Origin: Streptomyces sp. NRRL S-646
Lineage (GTDB): Bacteria; Actinomycetota; Actinomycetes; Streptomycetales; Streptomycetaceae
Direction: 5' to 3'
Assembly: GCF_000720765.1 (NCBI RefSeq)
Contig: NZ_JODC01000003.1
Coordinates: 744,001 to 808,000 of the forward strand
DNA: 64,000 bases
The position numbers were made by a program, and so were the translations under genes. Below, piece after piece: positions 19,051 to 28,147 of the stretch; the stretch's first letter is position 1; each line of letters starts with the position of its first letter. Below the pieces are notes generated by a model. The model was not told the origin of the DNA. It made no database searches and worked only from the letters and a program-made list of their open reading frames with translations.

Positions 19051-19109
19051 GGGATTGAGGTTCTCCGGGTCAGTGCCACCACCCCGCCGAAGCGGGATGC
19101 GGGCAAGAT

Positions 19110-19331
19110 CTACTTGTAGCGGTAGACGATCCGGCCACGCGTCAGGTCGTACGGAGACAGCTCCACCACGACCCGGTCGTCAGGGAGGATGCGGATGTAG
19201 TGCATACGCATCTTGCCGCTGATGTGTGCCAGGACCTGGTGGCCGTTCTGGAGCTCGACCTTGAACATGGCGTTCGGAAGAGACTCGACGACAGTGCCCT
19301 CGATCTCGATGGCACCTTGCTTCTTGGCCAC
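19110..19331 (-). CDS. infA: Translation initiation factor IF-1
   Basis: A 73-residue S1/OB-fold protein starting at [23 protein letters not shown], then [23 protein letters not shown] sequence with Asp (LPDDRV) and the ending RGRIVYRYK. It binds the A site during initiation. It opens the alpha-operon part; the 290 nt between it and map probably hold its promoter, but I cannot place it with confidence. Confidence 0.97.
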   Translation of the reverse strand: MAKKQGAIEIEGTVVESLPNAMFKVELQNGHQVLAHISGKMRMHYIRILPDDRVVVELSPYDLTRGRIVYRYK

Positions 19332-19514
19332 GCTTCGCCCTTCGAATCGACTACCTTGATCGACTCCGTGCGTTTCCCTTACGGGTGCATGCGGACATGC
19401 GGGTACACGAGAGCCGACGAGTCAGTCTACGTCAGCGCATCCCGAAAGACGAATCGAGGAAGGATGCCCCGCACTGGAGATCGTTAAGCCACGTACAGGC
19501 TGTGGGCAGTCGTT

Positions 19515-19552
19515 CCTCCCCCAGTGCCTCAAGGGCCTGGGAGGTGCCCCCA
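19515..19552. terminator. Hairpin between map and infA (possible terminator)
   Basis: CCTCCCCCAG (from 19515) can pair imperfectly with CTGGGAGG (to about 19544), followed by a C/G-rich stretch. This kind of element is frequent between Streptomyces genes and may end map transcripts. The rest of the 290-nt gap shows no gene. Confidence 0.4.
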
Positions 19553-19621
19553 GGGCGGAACGGGTGGCCACAGCCGGACCCGCAGCCGCGTACGGCGCGC
19601 ATGCCCCACCCACCGCAGGCG

Positions 19622-20458
19622 TTACGCCAGCGGGTCCGGAGCAGCCACGATGCCGTACTCGGCCAGCTTCGCCTTACCGCCGTCGGGAGCCGTGAGCACC
19701 AGAGGACCGGCCTCCGTCAAGGCCACCGAGTGCTCCCAGTGGGACGACCACGTGCCGTCGATCGTGATGACGGTCCAGTCGTCGGAGAGAACCTCCGTCT
19801 TCGGCGTACCGAGGGACACCATCGGCTCGATCGCCAGGCAGAAGCCCGGGACCAGCTTCGGTCCCTTCCCGCGGCGCTTCTCGACGTAGTTCAGCAGATG
19901 CGGGTCCATGTGCATCTCGGTGCCGATGCCGTGGCCGCCGTAGTCCTCGATGATCCCGTACTTGCCGCCGCCCGGCTTCGGCTGACGGCGGATGTACGTC
20001 TCGATGGCCCTCGACACATCCACCAGCCGGTTGCCCTGCTTCATCGCCGCGATGCCGGCCCACATGGACTCTTCCGTCACCCGGGAGAGCTCGATCAGCT
20101 CCGGGTCGTGGCCGGAGCCGACGAAGGCGGTGTACGCCGCGTCGCCGTGCCAGCCGTCGATGATCGCGCCGCAGTCGATGGAGATGATGTCGCCGTCCTT
20201 CAGGACGACGTCGTCGGACGGGATGCCGTGGACGACGACCTCGTTGACCGAGGTGCAGATGGTGGCCGGAAAGCCGCCGTAGCCGAGGAAGTTCGGCTTG
20301 GCGTCGTGCTCGGCGAGCACCTTGCGCGCGACCTGGTCCAGGTCCTTGGTGGTGGCCCCTGGCACCGCGGCCTCACGAGTGGCCGCGTGGATGGCGGCGA
20401 CGACCAGCCCCGCCTCACGCATCTTGGCGATCTGCTCGGGGGTCTTGATCTGCACCAT
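19622..20458 (-). CDS. map: Methionine aminopeptidase, type I
   Basis: A 278-residue MAP removing N-terminal Met. The metal ligands sit in DCGAIIDGWHGDAAYTAF (two Asp), GHGIGTEMHMDP (His), FCLAIEPMVSLG (Glu) and EHSVALTEAG (Glu); the substrate His is within the HG.G motif. I take the ATG at 20458 (MVQIKTPEQIAKMREAG); a GTG 27 nt upstream would add 9 residues and cannot be excluded. It follows adk, the order secY-adk-map-infA being standard. Confidence 0.95.
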   Translation of the reverse strand: MVQIKTPEQIAKMREAGLVVAAIHAATREAAVPGATTKDLDQVARKVLAEHDAKPNFLGYGGFPATICTSVNEVVVHGIPSDDVVLKDGDIISIDCGAIIDGWHGDAAYTAFVGSGHDPELIELSRVTEESMWAGIAAMKQGNRLVDVSRAIETYIRRQPKPGGGKYGIIEDYGGHGIGTEMHMDPHLLNYVEKRRGKGPKLVPGFCLAIEPMVSLGTPKTEVLSDDWTVITIDGTWSSHWEHSVALTEAGPLVLTAPDGGKAKLAEYGIVAAPDPLA

Positions 20459-20558
20459 GGATGGCCTGCGCTCTCCGTCACTCACGTCAACCGGTTACCT
20501 ACACAACAGTACGGCCGTGACGCCCCGTCGGGTGCCACGGCCGTAACTGGGCTGACGG

Positions 20559-21221
20559 CTACTTGCCGTCGTCCTCGCGCTTGAGGGCTTCCAGCGCCCG
20601 CTGCGTTACCTCGCCCACCGGGCCGAGGGACGAGATCGTGACGACCAGGCCCTGCGACTTGTAGTAGTCGATGATCGGCTCGGTCTGCGTGTGGTAGACC
20701 TCGAGCCGCGTGCGGACGGTGTCCTCGGAGTCGTCGTCACGCTGGTACAGCTCGCCGCCGCAGACGTCGCAGACGCCTTCCTTCTTGGCGGGGCTGTACG
20801 TCACGTGGAACACGTGCGCCGAGTCGTTGCGGCAGATGCGCCGGCCGGCGATCCGCTTGACGACCTCTTCCTCGGGGACCTCGAGGTCGAGTACCGCGTC
20901 CAGCTTGATGCCCTCGGTCTTGAGGAGCTCGTCCAGCGCCTCGGCCTGCGAGACATTGCGCGGAAAACCGTCGAGCAGGAAGCCGTTCTCCGCGTCGGCC
21001 TGCTCCATGCGGTCCTTGGCCATCGCGATGGTGACCTCGTCGGGGACGAGATTGCCGGCGTCCATGTAGGACTTCGCGAGTTTCCCGAGCTCCGTCTGCT
21101 GGCTGATGTTGGCGCGGAACAGGTCGCCCGTGGAGATGTGCGGGACGCGCAGCTTGTCGGCGAGGCGAGTGGCCTGCGTGCCCTTCCCTGCACCCGGCGG
21201 CCCGACGAGGACGATTCGCAT
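20559..21221 (-). CDS. adk: Adenylate kinase
   Basis: A 220-residue long-form adenylate kinase. Walker A is GPPGAGKGT (7-15), the AMP-binding part has STGDLFR, and LLDGFPRN follows. The LID holds CRND and CDVC, so only three of the four usual zinc-site Cys are present, with Asp as a possible fourth ligand. Its ATG overlaps the secY stop by one base (TGATG), so the two are translationally coupled. Confidence 0.97.
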   Translation of the reverse strand: MRIVLVGPPGAGKGTQATRLADKLRVPHISTGDLFRANISQQTELGKLAKSYMDAGNLVPDEVTIAMAKDRMEQADAENGFLLDGFPRNVSQAEALDELLKTEGIKLDAVLDLEVPEEEVVKRIAGRRICRNDSAHVFHVTYSPAKKEGVCDVCGGELYQRDDDSEDTVRTRLEVYHTQTEPIIDYYKSQGLVVTISSLGPVGEVTQRALEALKREDDGK

Positions 21222-22534
21222 CAGCGGAGGAACCCTTCGTAATTGCGCTGCTGAAGCTGGCTCTCAATCTGCTTCACCGTTTCGAGGCCAACACCCACGA
21301 TGATCAGGATGCTGGTACCACCGAACGGGAAGTTCTGGCTTGCCCCGAAGCCAACCAACGCCATCGTCGGTACGAGAGCGATCAGACCCAGATACAGCGA
21401 ACCCGGCCAGGTGATCCGGTTGAGTACGTAGCTGAGGTACTCAGCGGTCGGTCGGCCAGCCCGGATGCCCGGGATGAAGCCACCATACTTCTTCATGTTG
21501 TCGGCGACTTCCTCGGGGTTGAAGGAGATCGCCACGTAGAAGAACGCGAAGAAAACGATCAGCAAGAAGTACGTGGCGACATAAACCGGGTGGTCACCCT
21601 TGGTCAGGTTGTTCTGGACCCACGTCTTCCAGCCGGAGTTGCCGCCCGAGAACTGGGCGATCAGGCTCGGGATGTAGAGCAGCGACGAGGCGAAGATCAC
21701 GGGGATGACACCCGCCTGGTTGACCTTCAGCGGGATGTACGTGGACGTACCACCGTACGACCTGCGTCCGATCATGCGCTTCGCGTACTGCACGGGGATC
21801 CGTCGCTGGGCCTGCTCGACGAAGACCACCAGACCGACCATCACCAGACCCACGGCGATCACGGTGCCGAACTCGATCCAGCCGCCGGCGAGCTTGCCCT
21901 GCAGCTTGATCGCCCACAGCGCGCTCGGGAAGGTCGCGGCGATCGAGATGAACATCAGGATCGACATGCCGTTGCCGATGCCGCGGTCGGTGATGAGCTC
22001 ACCGAGCCACATGACGACGCCGGTACCGGCGGTCATGGTGACGACCATGGTGATGGTGGTGAAGATCGACTGGTCCGGAACGATCTGGCTGGCCACCGGG
22101 CAGCCGGAGAACAGCGCACCACTGCGGGCGGTGGCGACCAGACCGGTGCCCTGGAGGATGGCAAGCGCCACCGTCAGATACCGGGTGTACTGCGTGATCT
22201 TCGCCGTGCCGGCCTGGCCCTCCTTCTTGAGGGCTTCGAGGCGCGGGATCACCACCGTCAGCAGCTGCAGGATGATGCTCGCCGTGATGTACGGCATGAT
22301 GCCGAGCGCGAAGATCGTGATCTGCAGCAGCGCGCCGCCGCTGAACATGTTGATCAGGCTGAACAGGCCGCGGTTCGAGCTGGCCACGTCCATGCACTGC
22401 TGGACGTTCTTGTAGTCGACGCCCGGGATCGGGATGTGCGTACCGATCCGGTACACCACGATGATGGCGAGCGTGAAGAGCAGTTTCTTGCGCAGGTCGG
22501 GCGTCCTGAACGCCCGGGCGAACGCGGTGAGCAC
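21221..22534 (-). CDS. secY: Preprotein translocase subunit SecY
   Basis: A 437-residue SecY with ten predicted TM helices. [38 protein letters not shown] is TM1, the plug/TM2 region and the conserved cytoplasmic loops ([31 protein letters not shown]-like with GIRAGRPT) are recognisable. It forms the channel for Sec export. It is in the usual place after rplO but separated from it by 187 nt holding a 15-bp hairpin, so it may have its own promoter. Confidence 0.98.
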   Translation of the reverse strand: [437 protein letters not shown]

Positions 22535-22650
22535 GGTGCCTCCTGCGACCCCCGCGCAACTGCGTCAAGGGTGACGGTCTTGAGGTTCGACGGATACAAA
22601 AAAGAACAGTGCAGGCTACCTTACCGGCGGCACGGCTCCCCTTGGAACGA

Positions 22651-22689
22651 CCGACCGGGGATACCCCATTGTGAGGTATCCCCGGTCGG
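22651..22689 (-). terminator. Strong hairpin between rplO and secY
   Basis: A perfect 15-bp stem: CCGACCGGGGATACC (22651-22665) with GGTATCCCCGGTCGG (22675-22689) around a 9-nt loop. It starts 33 nt past the rplO stop and looks like a terminator or attenuator inside the spc operon. No U-run follows directly, which is common in Streptomyces. Confidence 0.75.
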
Positions 22690-22721
22690 GACTGCTTACG
22701 TCATCGAGACGTCCGAGAAAT

Positions 22722-23177
22722 TCAGACGAGCTCGGTGACGGTGCCGCCTGCGGCGGTGATCTTCTCCTTGGCGGAGCCGGAGACGGCGTCGACCGTCACC
22801 TGCAGCGCCACGGAGATCTCGCCCTGGCCGAGGACCTTGACGAGGCTGTTCTTGCGAACGGCACCCTTGGCCACCAGACCCTCGACGGTGACCTCGCCAC
22901 CCTCGGGGTAGAGCGCGGCCAGCTTGTCGAGGTTCACGACCTGGAACTCGGTCTTGAACGGGTTCTTGAAGCCCTTCAGCTTCGGGAGACGCATGTGGAG
23001 GGGCATCTGGCCACCCTCGAAGCGCTCCGGAACCTGGTAACGAGCCTTCGTACCCTTGGTACCACGACCGGCCGTCTTACCCTTCGACGCCTCACCACGA
23101 CCCACACGGGTCTTGGCGGTCTTGGCGCCCGGGGCGGGACGGAGGTTGTGGATCTTGAGCGGGTTGTTCTCCGCCAT
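22722..23177 (-). CDS. rplO: 50S ribosomal protein L15
   Basis: A 151-residue L15 (uL15): [20 protein letters not shown], the Gly/Arg-rich loop [21 protein letters not shown] and [12 protein letters not shown]. It follows rpmD with a 2-nt gap. Its stop precedes the hairpin described at 22651-22689. Confidence 0.98.
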   Translation of the reverse strand: MAENNPLKIHNLRPAPGAKTAKTRVGRGEASKGKTAGRGTKGTKARYQVPERFEGGQMPLHMRLPKLKGFKNPFKTEFQVVNLDKLAALYPEGGEVTVEGLVAKGAVRKNSLVKVLGQGEISVALQVTVDAVSGSAKEKITAAGGTVTELV

Positions 23178-23179
23178 GA

Positions 23180-23362
23180 TCAGTCGACCTCCTCGACCGT
23201 CACGAGGTGGCGGACGGTGTGCACCATGCCGCGGAACTCGGGGCGGTCCTCCTTGACGACCTGCGTGTTGATGCCCTTGAGACCAAGGGAACGCAGGGTG
23301 TCACGGTGGTTCTGCTTGCTGCCGATGTAGGACTTGACCTGCGTAATCTTGAGCTGCGCCAT
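23180..23362 (-). CDS. rpmD: 50S ribosomal protein L30
   Basis: A 60-residue L30 (uL30): [20 protein letters not shown], then [15 protein letters not shown] and the C-terminal [15 protein letters not shown]. It is the short bacterial form and lies between rpsE (2 nt) and rplO (2 nt). Confidence 0.98.
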   Translation of the reverse strand: MAQLKITQVKSYIGSKQNHRDTLRSLGLKGINTQVVKEDRPEFRGMVHTVRHLVTVEEVD

Positions 23363-23364
23363 GA

Positions 23365-23970
23365 TTACGCACCCGCCCCGGCACGCGCACGCAGCAGAGC
23401 CGCGGGAGCGACGTCCTCGAGCGGCAGACCGCGGCGGGCCGCGATCTCCTCGGGACGCTGCAGACCCTTCAGGGCCTCCACGGTCGCGTGCACGATGTTG
23501 ATCGCGTTGTCGGAGCCGAGCGACTTCGACAGCACGTCGTGGATACCGGCGCACTCGAGCACGGCACGCACCGGACCACCGGCGATAACACCGGTACCGG
23601 GCGACGCGGGCTTCAGGAGCACGACGCCGGCAGCCTTCTCACCCTGGATGGGGTGCGGGATGGTGCCCTGGATACGGGGGACCTTGAAGAAGTGCTTCTT
23701 GGCCTCCTCAACACCCTTGGCGATGGCGGCCGGCACCTCCTTGGCCTTGCCGTAACCGACACCCACGGTGCCGTCACCGTCGCCCACCACGACCAGCGCG
23801 GTGAAGCTGAAGCGACGACCACCCTTCACAACCTTGGCGACACGGTTGATCGCGACGACACGCTCAACGTAAGCAGTCTTCTCGGCGGCGGCTGCGCCAC
23901 CGTCACGACCCTTACGGTCCCGCCGCTCGCCGCCACCGGCACCGCCACCGCGGCGCTGGGGTCCAGCCAT
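23365..23970 (-). CDS. rpsE: 30S ribosomal protein S5
   Basis: A 201-residue S5 (uS5). After a Gly/Arg-rich, low-complexity start of about 30 residues, the core reads [20 protein letters not shown] and then [20 protein letters not shown], with [20 protein letters not shown]. The N-terminal extension is longer than in E. coli and usual in actinomycetes. 36 nt after rplR. Confidence 0.98.
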   Translation of the reverse strand: MAGPQRRGGGAGGGERRDRKGRDGGAAAAEKTAYVERVVAINRVAKVVKGGRRFSFTALVVVGDGDGTVGVGYGKAKEVPAAIAKGVEEAKKHFFKVPRIQGTIPHPIQGEKAAGVVLLKPASPGTGVIAGGPVRAVLECAGIHDVLSKSLGSDNAINIVHATVEALKGLQRPEEIAARRGLPLEDVAPAALLRARAGAGA

Positions 23971-24006
23971 TGGATTACCTCTCTCTTTCCGCTAGCTACG
24001 AGCGGC

Positions 24007-24390
24007 TCAGAACTTGAGCCCGGCTTCGCGGGCGGCGTCCGCCAGGGCAGCGATGCGCCCGGCGTACTGGTTGCCACCACGGTCGAACACGACAGCCTCG
24101 ACACCGGCGGCCTTGGCGCGCTCGGCGACCAGGGCGCCGACCTGCTTGGCCTGCGCGGACTTGTCGCCCTCGCCACCGCGGATCGAGGTGTCCAGGGTGG
24201 ACGCCGACGCAAGGGTGTGACCCTTGATGTCGTCGATCACCTGGGCCACGATGTGGCGGTTCGAGCGGGTAACGACCAGACGCGGACGCTCCGCCGTTCC
24301 GTTGATGTTCTTACGGATCCGGATGTGGCGGCGCTTGATCGCGGCGCGCTTGTAGGCGTCGCCCTTGAGGATCTTCTGTCCGTATGCCAT
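24007..24390 (-). CDS. rplR: 50S ribosomal protein L18
   Basis: A 127-residue L18 (uL18), 5S rRNA binder: [20 protein letters not shown], then [20 protein letters not shown] at the end. Start ATG 24390 lies 3 nt from the rplF stop. Confidence 0.98.
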   Translation of the reverse strand: MAYGQKILKGDAYKRAAIKRRHIRIRKNINGTAERPRLVVTRSNRHIVAQVIDDIKGHTLASASTLDTSIRGGEGDKSAQAKQVGALVAERAKAAGVEAVVFDRGGNQYAGRIAALADAAREAGLKF

Positions 24391-24393
24391 GGC

Positions 24394-24933
24394 TTACTTA
24401 CCCGCCTTTCCGACCTTGCGGCGGATGACTTCGCCCTCGTACTTGACGCCCTTGGCCTTGTACGGGTCGGGCTTGCGCAGCTTGCGGATGTTGGCCGCAA
24501 CCTCGCCGACCTTCTGCTTGTCGATGCCCTCGACCGAGAACCGGGTGGGGGCCTCCACCTTGAAGGTGATGCCCTCGGGGGCCTCGACGGTGATCGGGTG
24601 GCTGTAGCCGAGAGCGAACTCGAGGTTCGAACCCTTGGCGGTCACGCGGTAACCGACACCGCTGATCTCGAGCTTCTTCACGTAACCCTGGGTCACGCCG
24701 GTGATCATGTTCGCCACCAGCGTGCGGGACAGGCCGTGCAGGGCCTTGCTCTGACGCTCGTCGTTGGGGCGGGTGACGTTCAGAACGCCGTCCTCACCCT
24801 TGGCGATCTCGATCGGCGCCACGACGGTGTGGGTCAGCGAGCCCTTGGGGCCCTTGACCGAGACCGTCTGGCCGTCGATGGTGACGTCCACGCCGGCGGG
24901 AACCGTGATGGGGAGCTTGCCAATACGCGACAT
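24394..24933 (-). CDS. rplF: 50S ribosomal protein L6
   Basis: A 179-residue L6 (uL6): [30 protein letters not shown] and the signature [19 protein letters not shown] near the C-terminus. It follows rpsH with 24 nt between. Confidence 0.98.
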   Translation of the reverse strand: MSRIGKLPITVPAGVDVTIDGQTVSVKGPKGSLTHTVVAPIEIAKGEDGVLNVTRPNDERQSKALHGLSRTLVANMITGVTQGYVKKLEISGVGYRVTAKGSNLEFALGYSHPITVEAPEGITFKVEAPTRFSVEGIDKQKVGEVAANIRKLRKPDPYKAKGVKYEGEVIRRKVGKAGK

Positions 24934-24957
24934 AGCTGTTTCCTCCGTTCCCTTCCG

Positions 24958-25356
24958 CTACCAGACGTAGGCGAGGACTTCCCCACCCACGCCCTTCTTG
25001 CCGGCCTGCTTGTCGGTGAGGAGCCCGTGCGACGTGGAGATGATCGCCACGCCGAGGCCGCCGAGCACCTTCGGCAGGTTGGTGGACTTCGCGTACACCC
25101 GGAGACCGGGCTTGGAGATCCGCTTGATGCCCGCGATGGAGCGCTCACGGTTCGGGCCGAACTTCAGCTCGAGAACGAGGTTCTTGCCGACCTCGGCGTC
25201 CTCGACCTTCCAGCCCGTGATGAAGCCCTCCTGCTGGAGGATCTCCGCGATGTGCGACTTGATCTTCGATGCCGGCATCGACACGGAGTCGTGGTATGCC
25301 GAGTTCGCGTTCCGCAGACGCGTAAGCATGTCTGCGATCGGATCAGTCATGGTCAT
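24958..25356 (-). CDS. rpsH: 30S ribosomal protein S8
   Basis: A 132-residue S8 (uS8): [20 protein letters not shown] at the start and [20 protein letters not shown] at the end. Two ATGs (25356 and 25350) are possible starts. S8 is the autogenous repressor of the spc operon in E. coli; whether it acts here is unknown. The gap to rpsN upstream is unusually large (205 nt). Confidence 0.97.
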   Translation of the reverse strand: MTMTDPIADMLTRLRNANSAYHDSVSMPASKIKSHIAEILQQEGFITGWKVEDAEVGKNLVLELKFGPNRERSIAGIKRISKPGLRVYAKSTNLPKVLGGLGVAIISTSHGLLTDKQAGKKGVGGEVLAYVW

Positions 25357-25477
25357 GAATTGGCCTTCGGCCTCTCTCGCCGGGGTTTCCAGGTGCCCAT
25401 CCCTCTCCTCGATCCGAGACGAGGCGGGTGCGGTGCGGTGGACCTACGGCGTAGTAAGTCGTACGGGCGTCAGGGCG

Positions 25478-25512
25478 CCCAACCCTCCTAGCCTAAGCCA
25501 TGGAGGGGTGGG
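25478..25512 (-). other. Hairpin in the rpsN-rpsH gap
   Basis: CCCA-a-CCCTCC (25478-25488) pairs with GGAGGG-g-TGGG (25502-25512) around a 13-nt loop, with one mismatch. It lies within the 205-nt rpsN-rpsH spacer, where most spc operons have only a few bases. It may be an mRNA processing or regulatory site; the spacer has no gene. Confidence 0.45.
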
Positions 25513-25566
25513 CCCCTGACCAAACCCTTTGCTTACCGAGAGCTTCAGGTATCCCCAAGTAGGGGA

Positions 25567-25752
25567 TTACCAGGAGCTCTTGGTCACGCCCGGCAGCTCG
25601 CCACGGTGAGCCATCTCACGAAGGCACACGCGGCACAGGCCGAACTTGCGGTACACGGAGTGGGGACGGCCGCAGCGCTGGCAGCGCGTGTAGCCACGCA
25701 CGCCGAACTTGGGCTTGCGAGCAGCCTTCGCGATCAGAGCCTTCTTCGCCAT
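25567..25752 (-). CDS. rpsN: 30S ribosomal protein S14, type Z
   Basis: A 61-residue zinc-type S14 (uS14): [20 protein letters not shown], with Cys24, Cys27, Cys40 and Cys43 as zinc ligands. A zinc-free paralogue is usual elsewhere in Streptomyces. The start at 25752 gives the family length; three codons upstream there is another ATG. It is 5 nt from rplE. Confidence 0.97.
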   Translation of the reverse strand: MAKKALIAKAARKPKFGVRGYTRCQRCGRPHSVYRKFGLCRVCLREMAHRGELPGVTKSSW

Positions 25753-25757
25753 CTCGC

Positions 25758-26315
25758 TCACGCCTCCTTGAAGGGGAAGCCGAGGTGACGAAGGAGCGCA
25801 CGGCCCTCAGCGTCGTTGGTCGCCGTGGTCACCACGGTGATGTCCATACCCCGGACGCGGTCGATCTTGTCCTGGTCGATCTCGTGGAACATGACCTGCT
25901 CCGTGAGACCGAAGGTGTAGTTGCCACGGCCGTCGAACTGCTTGGGGGACAGACCACGGAAGTCGCGGATGCGCGGCAGCGCGAGCGACAGGGTGCGGTC
26001 CAGGAACTCCCACATGCGGTCGCCACGGAGCGTGACGTGGGCACCGATCGGCTGACCCTCACGCAGCTTGAACTGCGCGATGGACTTGCGGGCCTTGGTG
26101 ACGGCCGGCTTCTGACCGGTGATCGTGGTGAGGTCGCGAATCGCGCCGTCGATCAGCTTGGAGTCGCGGGCGGCGTCGCCCACACCCATGTTGACCACGA
26201 TCTTGACGAGGCCGGGGATCTGCATGACGTTCTCGTACTTGAACTCGTCACGCAGCTTGCCCGCGATCTCCTCGCGGTACTTCGTCTTGAGACGCGGAGT
26301 GGTGGTGGTAGCCAT
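25758..26315 (-). CDS. rplE: 50S ribosomal protein L5
   Basis: A 185-residue L5 (uL5), central protuberance and 5S rRNA contact: [36 protein letters not shown], and [18 protein letters not shown]. Its start overlaps the rplX stop by one base. Confidence 0.98.
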   Translation of the reverse strand: MATTTTPRLKTKYREEIAGKLRDEFKYENVMQIPGLVKIVVNMGVGDAARDSKLIDGAIRDLTTITGQKPAVTKARKSIAQFKLREGQPIGAHVTLRGDRMWEFLDRTLSLALPRIRDFRGLSPKQFDGRGNYTFGLTEQVMFHEIDQDKIDRVRGMDITVVTTATNDAEGRALLRHLGFPFKEA

Positions 26316-26638
26316 CAGATGTCCTCACCCGTCCGCTTGGCAACGCGGATCTTGTTGCCCTCGTCGTCGAAGCGGTAACCGACACGCGTGACGACCTTGT
26401 TGCCGTCCTTCTCAACGACCAGCTGGACGTTGGAGACGTGGATCGGCGCCTCGGTCGTGACGATGCCGCCGGCCTGCGAACCGCTGGCGGTCGGGCCGGC
26501 CTTGGTGTGCTTCTTGACCCGGTTGACACCCTCGACCAGGACGCGCTCCTCGCGCGGGTAAGCGGCAATGACCTTGCCCTGCTTGCCCTTGTCCTTGCCG
26601 GTGATGACCTGAACCAGGTCGCCCTTCTTGATCTTCAT
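26315..26638 (-). CDS. rplX: 50S ribosomal protein L24
   Basis: A 107-residue L24 (uL24), an early assembly protein with a KOW motif: [39 protein letters not shown] and HVSNVQLV. 2 nt after rplN; coupled to rplE. Confidence 0.98.
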   Translation of the reverse strand: MKIKKGDLVQVITGKDKGKQGKVIAAYPREERVLVEGVNRVKKHTKAGPTASGSQAGGIVTTEAPIHVSNVQLVVEKDGNKVVTRVGYRFDDEGNKIRVAKRTGEDI

Positions 26639-26640
26639 GC

Positions 26641-27009
26641 TTACAGCACCTCCGGAGCCAGCGAGATGATCTTCATGAACTTCTTCTCGCGCAGCTCACG
26701 CCCGACCGGGCCGAAGATGCGGGTGCCGCGAGGGTCACCGTCGTTCTTCAGAATGACGGCGGCGTTCTCGTCGAAGCGGATGTACGAGCCGTCCGGACGG
26801 CGGCGCTCCTTGACGGTGCGAACGATGACCGCCTTGACGACGTCACCCTTCTTCACGTTGCCACCGGGGATCGCGTCCTTGACGGTGGCGACGATGACGT
26901 CACCGATGCCCGCGTAGCGGCGACCGGAGCCACCGAGCACACGGATGCAAAGGATCTCCTTCGCACCAGTGTTGTCGGCGACACGCAGTCGCGACTCCTG
27001 CTGGATCAC
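26641..27009 (-). CDS. rplN: 50S ribosomal protein L14
   Basis: A 122-residue L14 (uL14): [20 protein letters not shown], the signature [21 protein letters not shown], and [20 protein letters not shown]. Usual actinomycete length. A 202-nt spacer with hairpins separates it from rpsQ. Confidence 0.98.
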   Translation of the reverse strand: MIQQESRLRVADNTGAKEILCIRVLGGSGRRYAGIGDVIVATVKDAIPGGNVKKGDVVKAVIVRTVKERRRPDGSYIRFDENAAVILKNDGDPRGTRIFGPVGRELREKKFMKIISLAPEVL

Positions 27010-27146
27010 GTCTATCTCCTGTTTGTCTGCCGGTTCCCTCCGGGGGATGCACCGGAGAGCCTGGCGGAACCGTCCTGCGAGTAGCTCCCGCAGGAATTAC
27101 TTACGCCTCTTGAAGGCGGCGACCCGCGCCGGGGGCTTCACCGCGG

Positions 27147-27208
27147 CCAGGCCCGAAGGCCTGGGTGGCAGAGCCCCCAGCGAGGGGCAGCGGGGGCGAA
27201 CCCCCGCT
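27147..27208. repeat. Two CGAA-tetraloop hairpins between rpsQ and rplN
   Basis: CCAGGCC-CGAA-GGCCTGG (27147-27164) and AGCGGGGG-CGAA-CCCCCGCT (27189-27208) are perfect stems with the same loop, in a 202-nt spacer without a gene. Together they look like an inserted intergenic palindromic element inside the ribosomal operon. Confidence 0.65.
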
Positions 27209-27211
27209 TGA

Positions 27212-27499
27212 CTACTTCGCCTTCTCGAGGATCTCGACGACGCGCCAGCGCTTCGTCGCGGACAGCGGCCGGGTCTCCGCGAGGAGGACACGGTCGCCGA
27301 CACCCGCGGCGTTCTGCTCGTCGTGCGCCTTGAGCTTGTTCGTACGGCGGATGACCTTGCCGTACAGCGCGTGCTTCACGCGGTCCTCGACAGCGACGAC
27401 GACGGTCTTGTCCATCTTGTCGCTGACGACGAGACCCTCACGGGTCTTGCGGGCGCCACGTGCGGTCGTCTGCTCTTCAGTCACATTGCTCTCGCTCAT
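27212..27499 (-). CDS. rpsQ: 30S ribosomal protein S17
   Basis: A 95-residue S17 (uS17). After about 17 extra N-terminal residues ([18 protein letters not shown]) the core [20 protein letters not shown] begins, followed by [20 protein letters not shown]. Its ATG overlaps the rpmC stop by one base. Confidence 0.98.
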   Translation of the reverse strand: MSESNVTEEQTTARGARKTREGLVVSDKMDKTVVVAVEDRVKHALYGKVIRRTNKLKAHDEQNAAGVGDRVLLAETRPLSATKRWRVVEILEKAK

Positions 27500-27723
27500 C
27501 AGGCGTTCTCCACCGTTTCGATGCCCAGCTCACGCTCGCGCATCAGGGTGTAGATCCGCGCGATGTCCTTGCGGACCGCCTTCAGACGGCCGTGGTTCTC
27601 GAGCTGACCAGTCGCCGCCTGGAAGCGGAGATTGAACAGCTCTTCCTTGGACTCGCGGAGCTTCGCCAGAAGCTCCTCGTTGCCCAGCTCGCGCAGCTCG
27701 GACGCCTTGGTACCGGCCGACAT
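27499..27723 (-). CDS. rpmC: 50S ribosomal protein L29
   Basis: A 74-residue L29 (uL29): [20 protein letters not shown] and [20 protein letters not shown], helical hairpin at the tunnel exit. The ATG at 27723 overlaps the rplP stop (TGATG); a GTG one codon upstream is less likely. Confidence 0.97.
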   Translation of the reverse strand: MSAGTKASELRELGNEELLAKLRESKEELFNLRFQAATGQLENHGRLKAVRKDIARIYTLMRERELGIETVENA

Positions 27724-28142
27724 CACGCTTCACCTGCCTCGCGCTTGACGATCCGGCACTTCATCGGCAGCTTGTGAGCGGCACGAGTGAGGGCCTCACG
27801 CGCAATCTTCTCGTTGGGGTACGACAGCTCGAACATCACGCGTCCGGGCTTGACGTTGGCGATCCACCACTCCGGAGAACCCTTACCGGAACCCATGCGG
27901 GTCTCGGCAGGCTTCTTGGTGAGGGGACGGTCCGGGTAGATGTTGATCCAGACCTTGCCACCACGCTTGATGTGACGCGTCATGGCGATACGAGCGGCCT
28001 CGATCTGGCGGTTCGTCACGTACGCCGGGGTGAGCGCCTGGATGCCGTACTCGCCGAACGCAACCTGCGTGCCACCCTTGGCAGCGCCGGAGCGCTTCGG
28101 GTGGTGCTGCTTGCGGTGCTTGACCCTACGGGGGATCAGCAT
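27723..28142 (-). CDS. rplP: 50S ribosomal protein L16
   Basis: A 139-residue L16 (uL16): [39 protein letters not shown] and [20 protein letters not shown]. It contacts A-site tRNA. 5 nt after rpsC. Confidence 0.98.
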   Translation of the reverse strand: MLIPRRVKHRKQHHPKRSGAAKGGTQVAFGEYGIQALTPAYVTNRQIEAARIAMTRHIKRGGKVWINIYPDRPLTKKPAETRMGSGKGSPEWWIANVKPGRVMFELSYPNEKIAREALTRAAHKLPMKCRIVKREAGEA

Positions 28143-28147
28143 GTCGG

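Noticed and set aside
27010..27211. Small unannotated gene in the rpsQ-rplN gap
   Set aside because: Open frames there are Arg/Pro-rich, lack ribosome-binding sites and overlap perfect palindromes.
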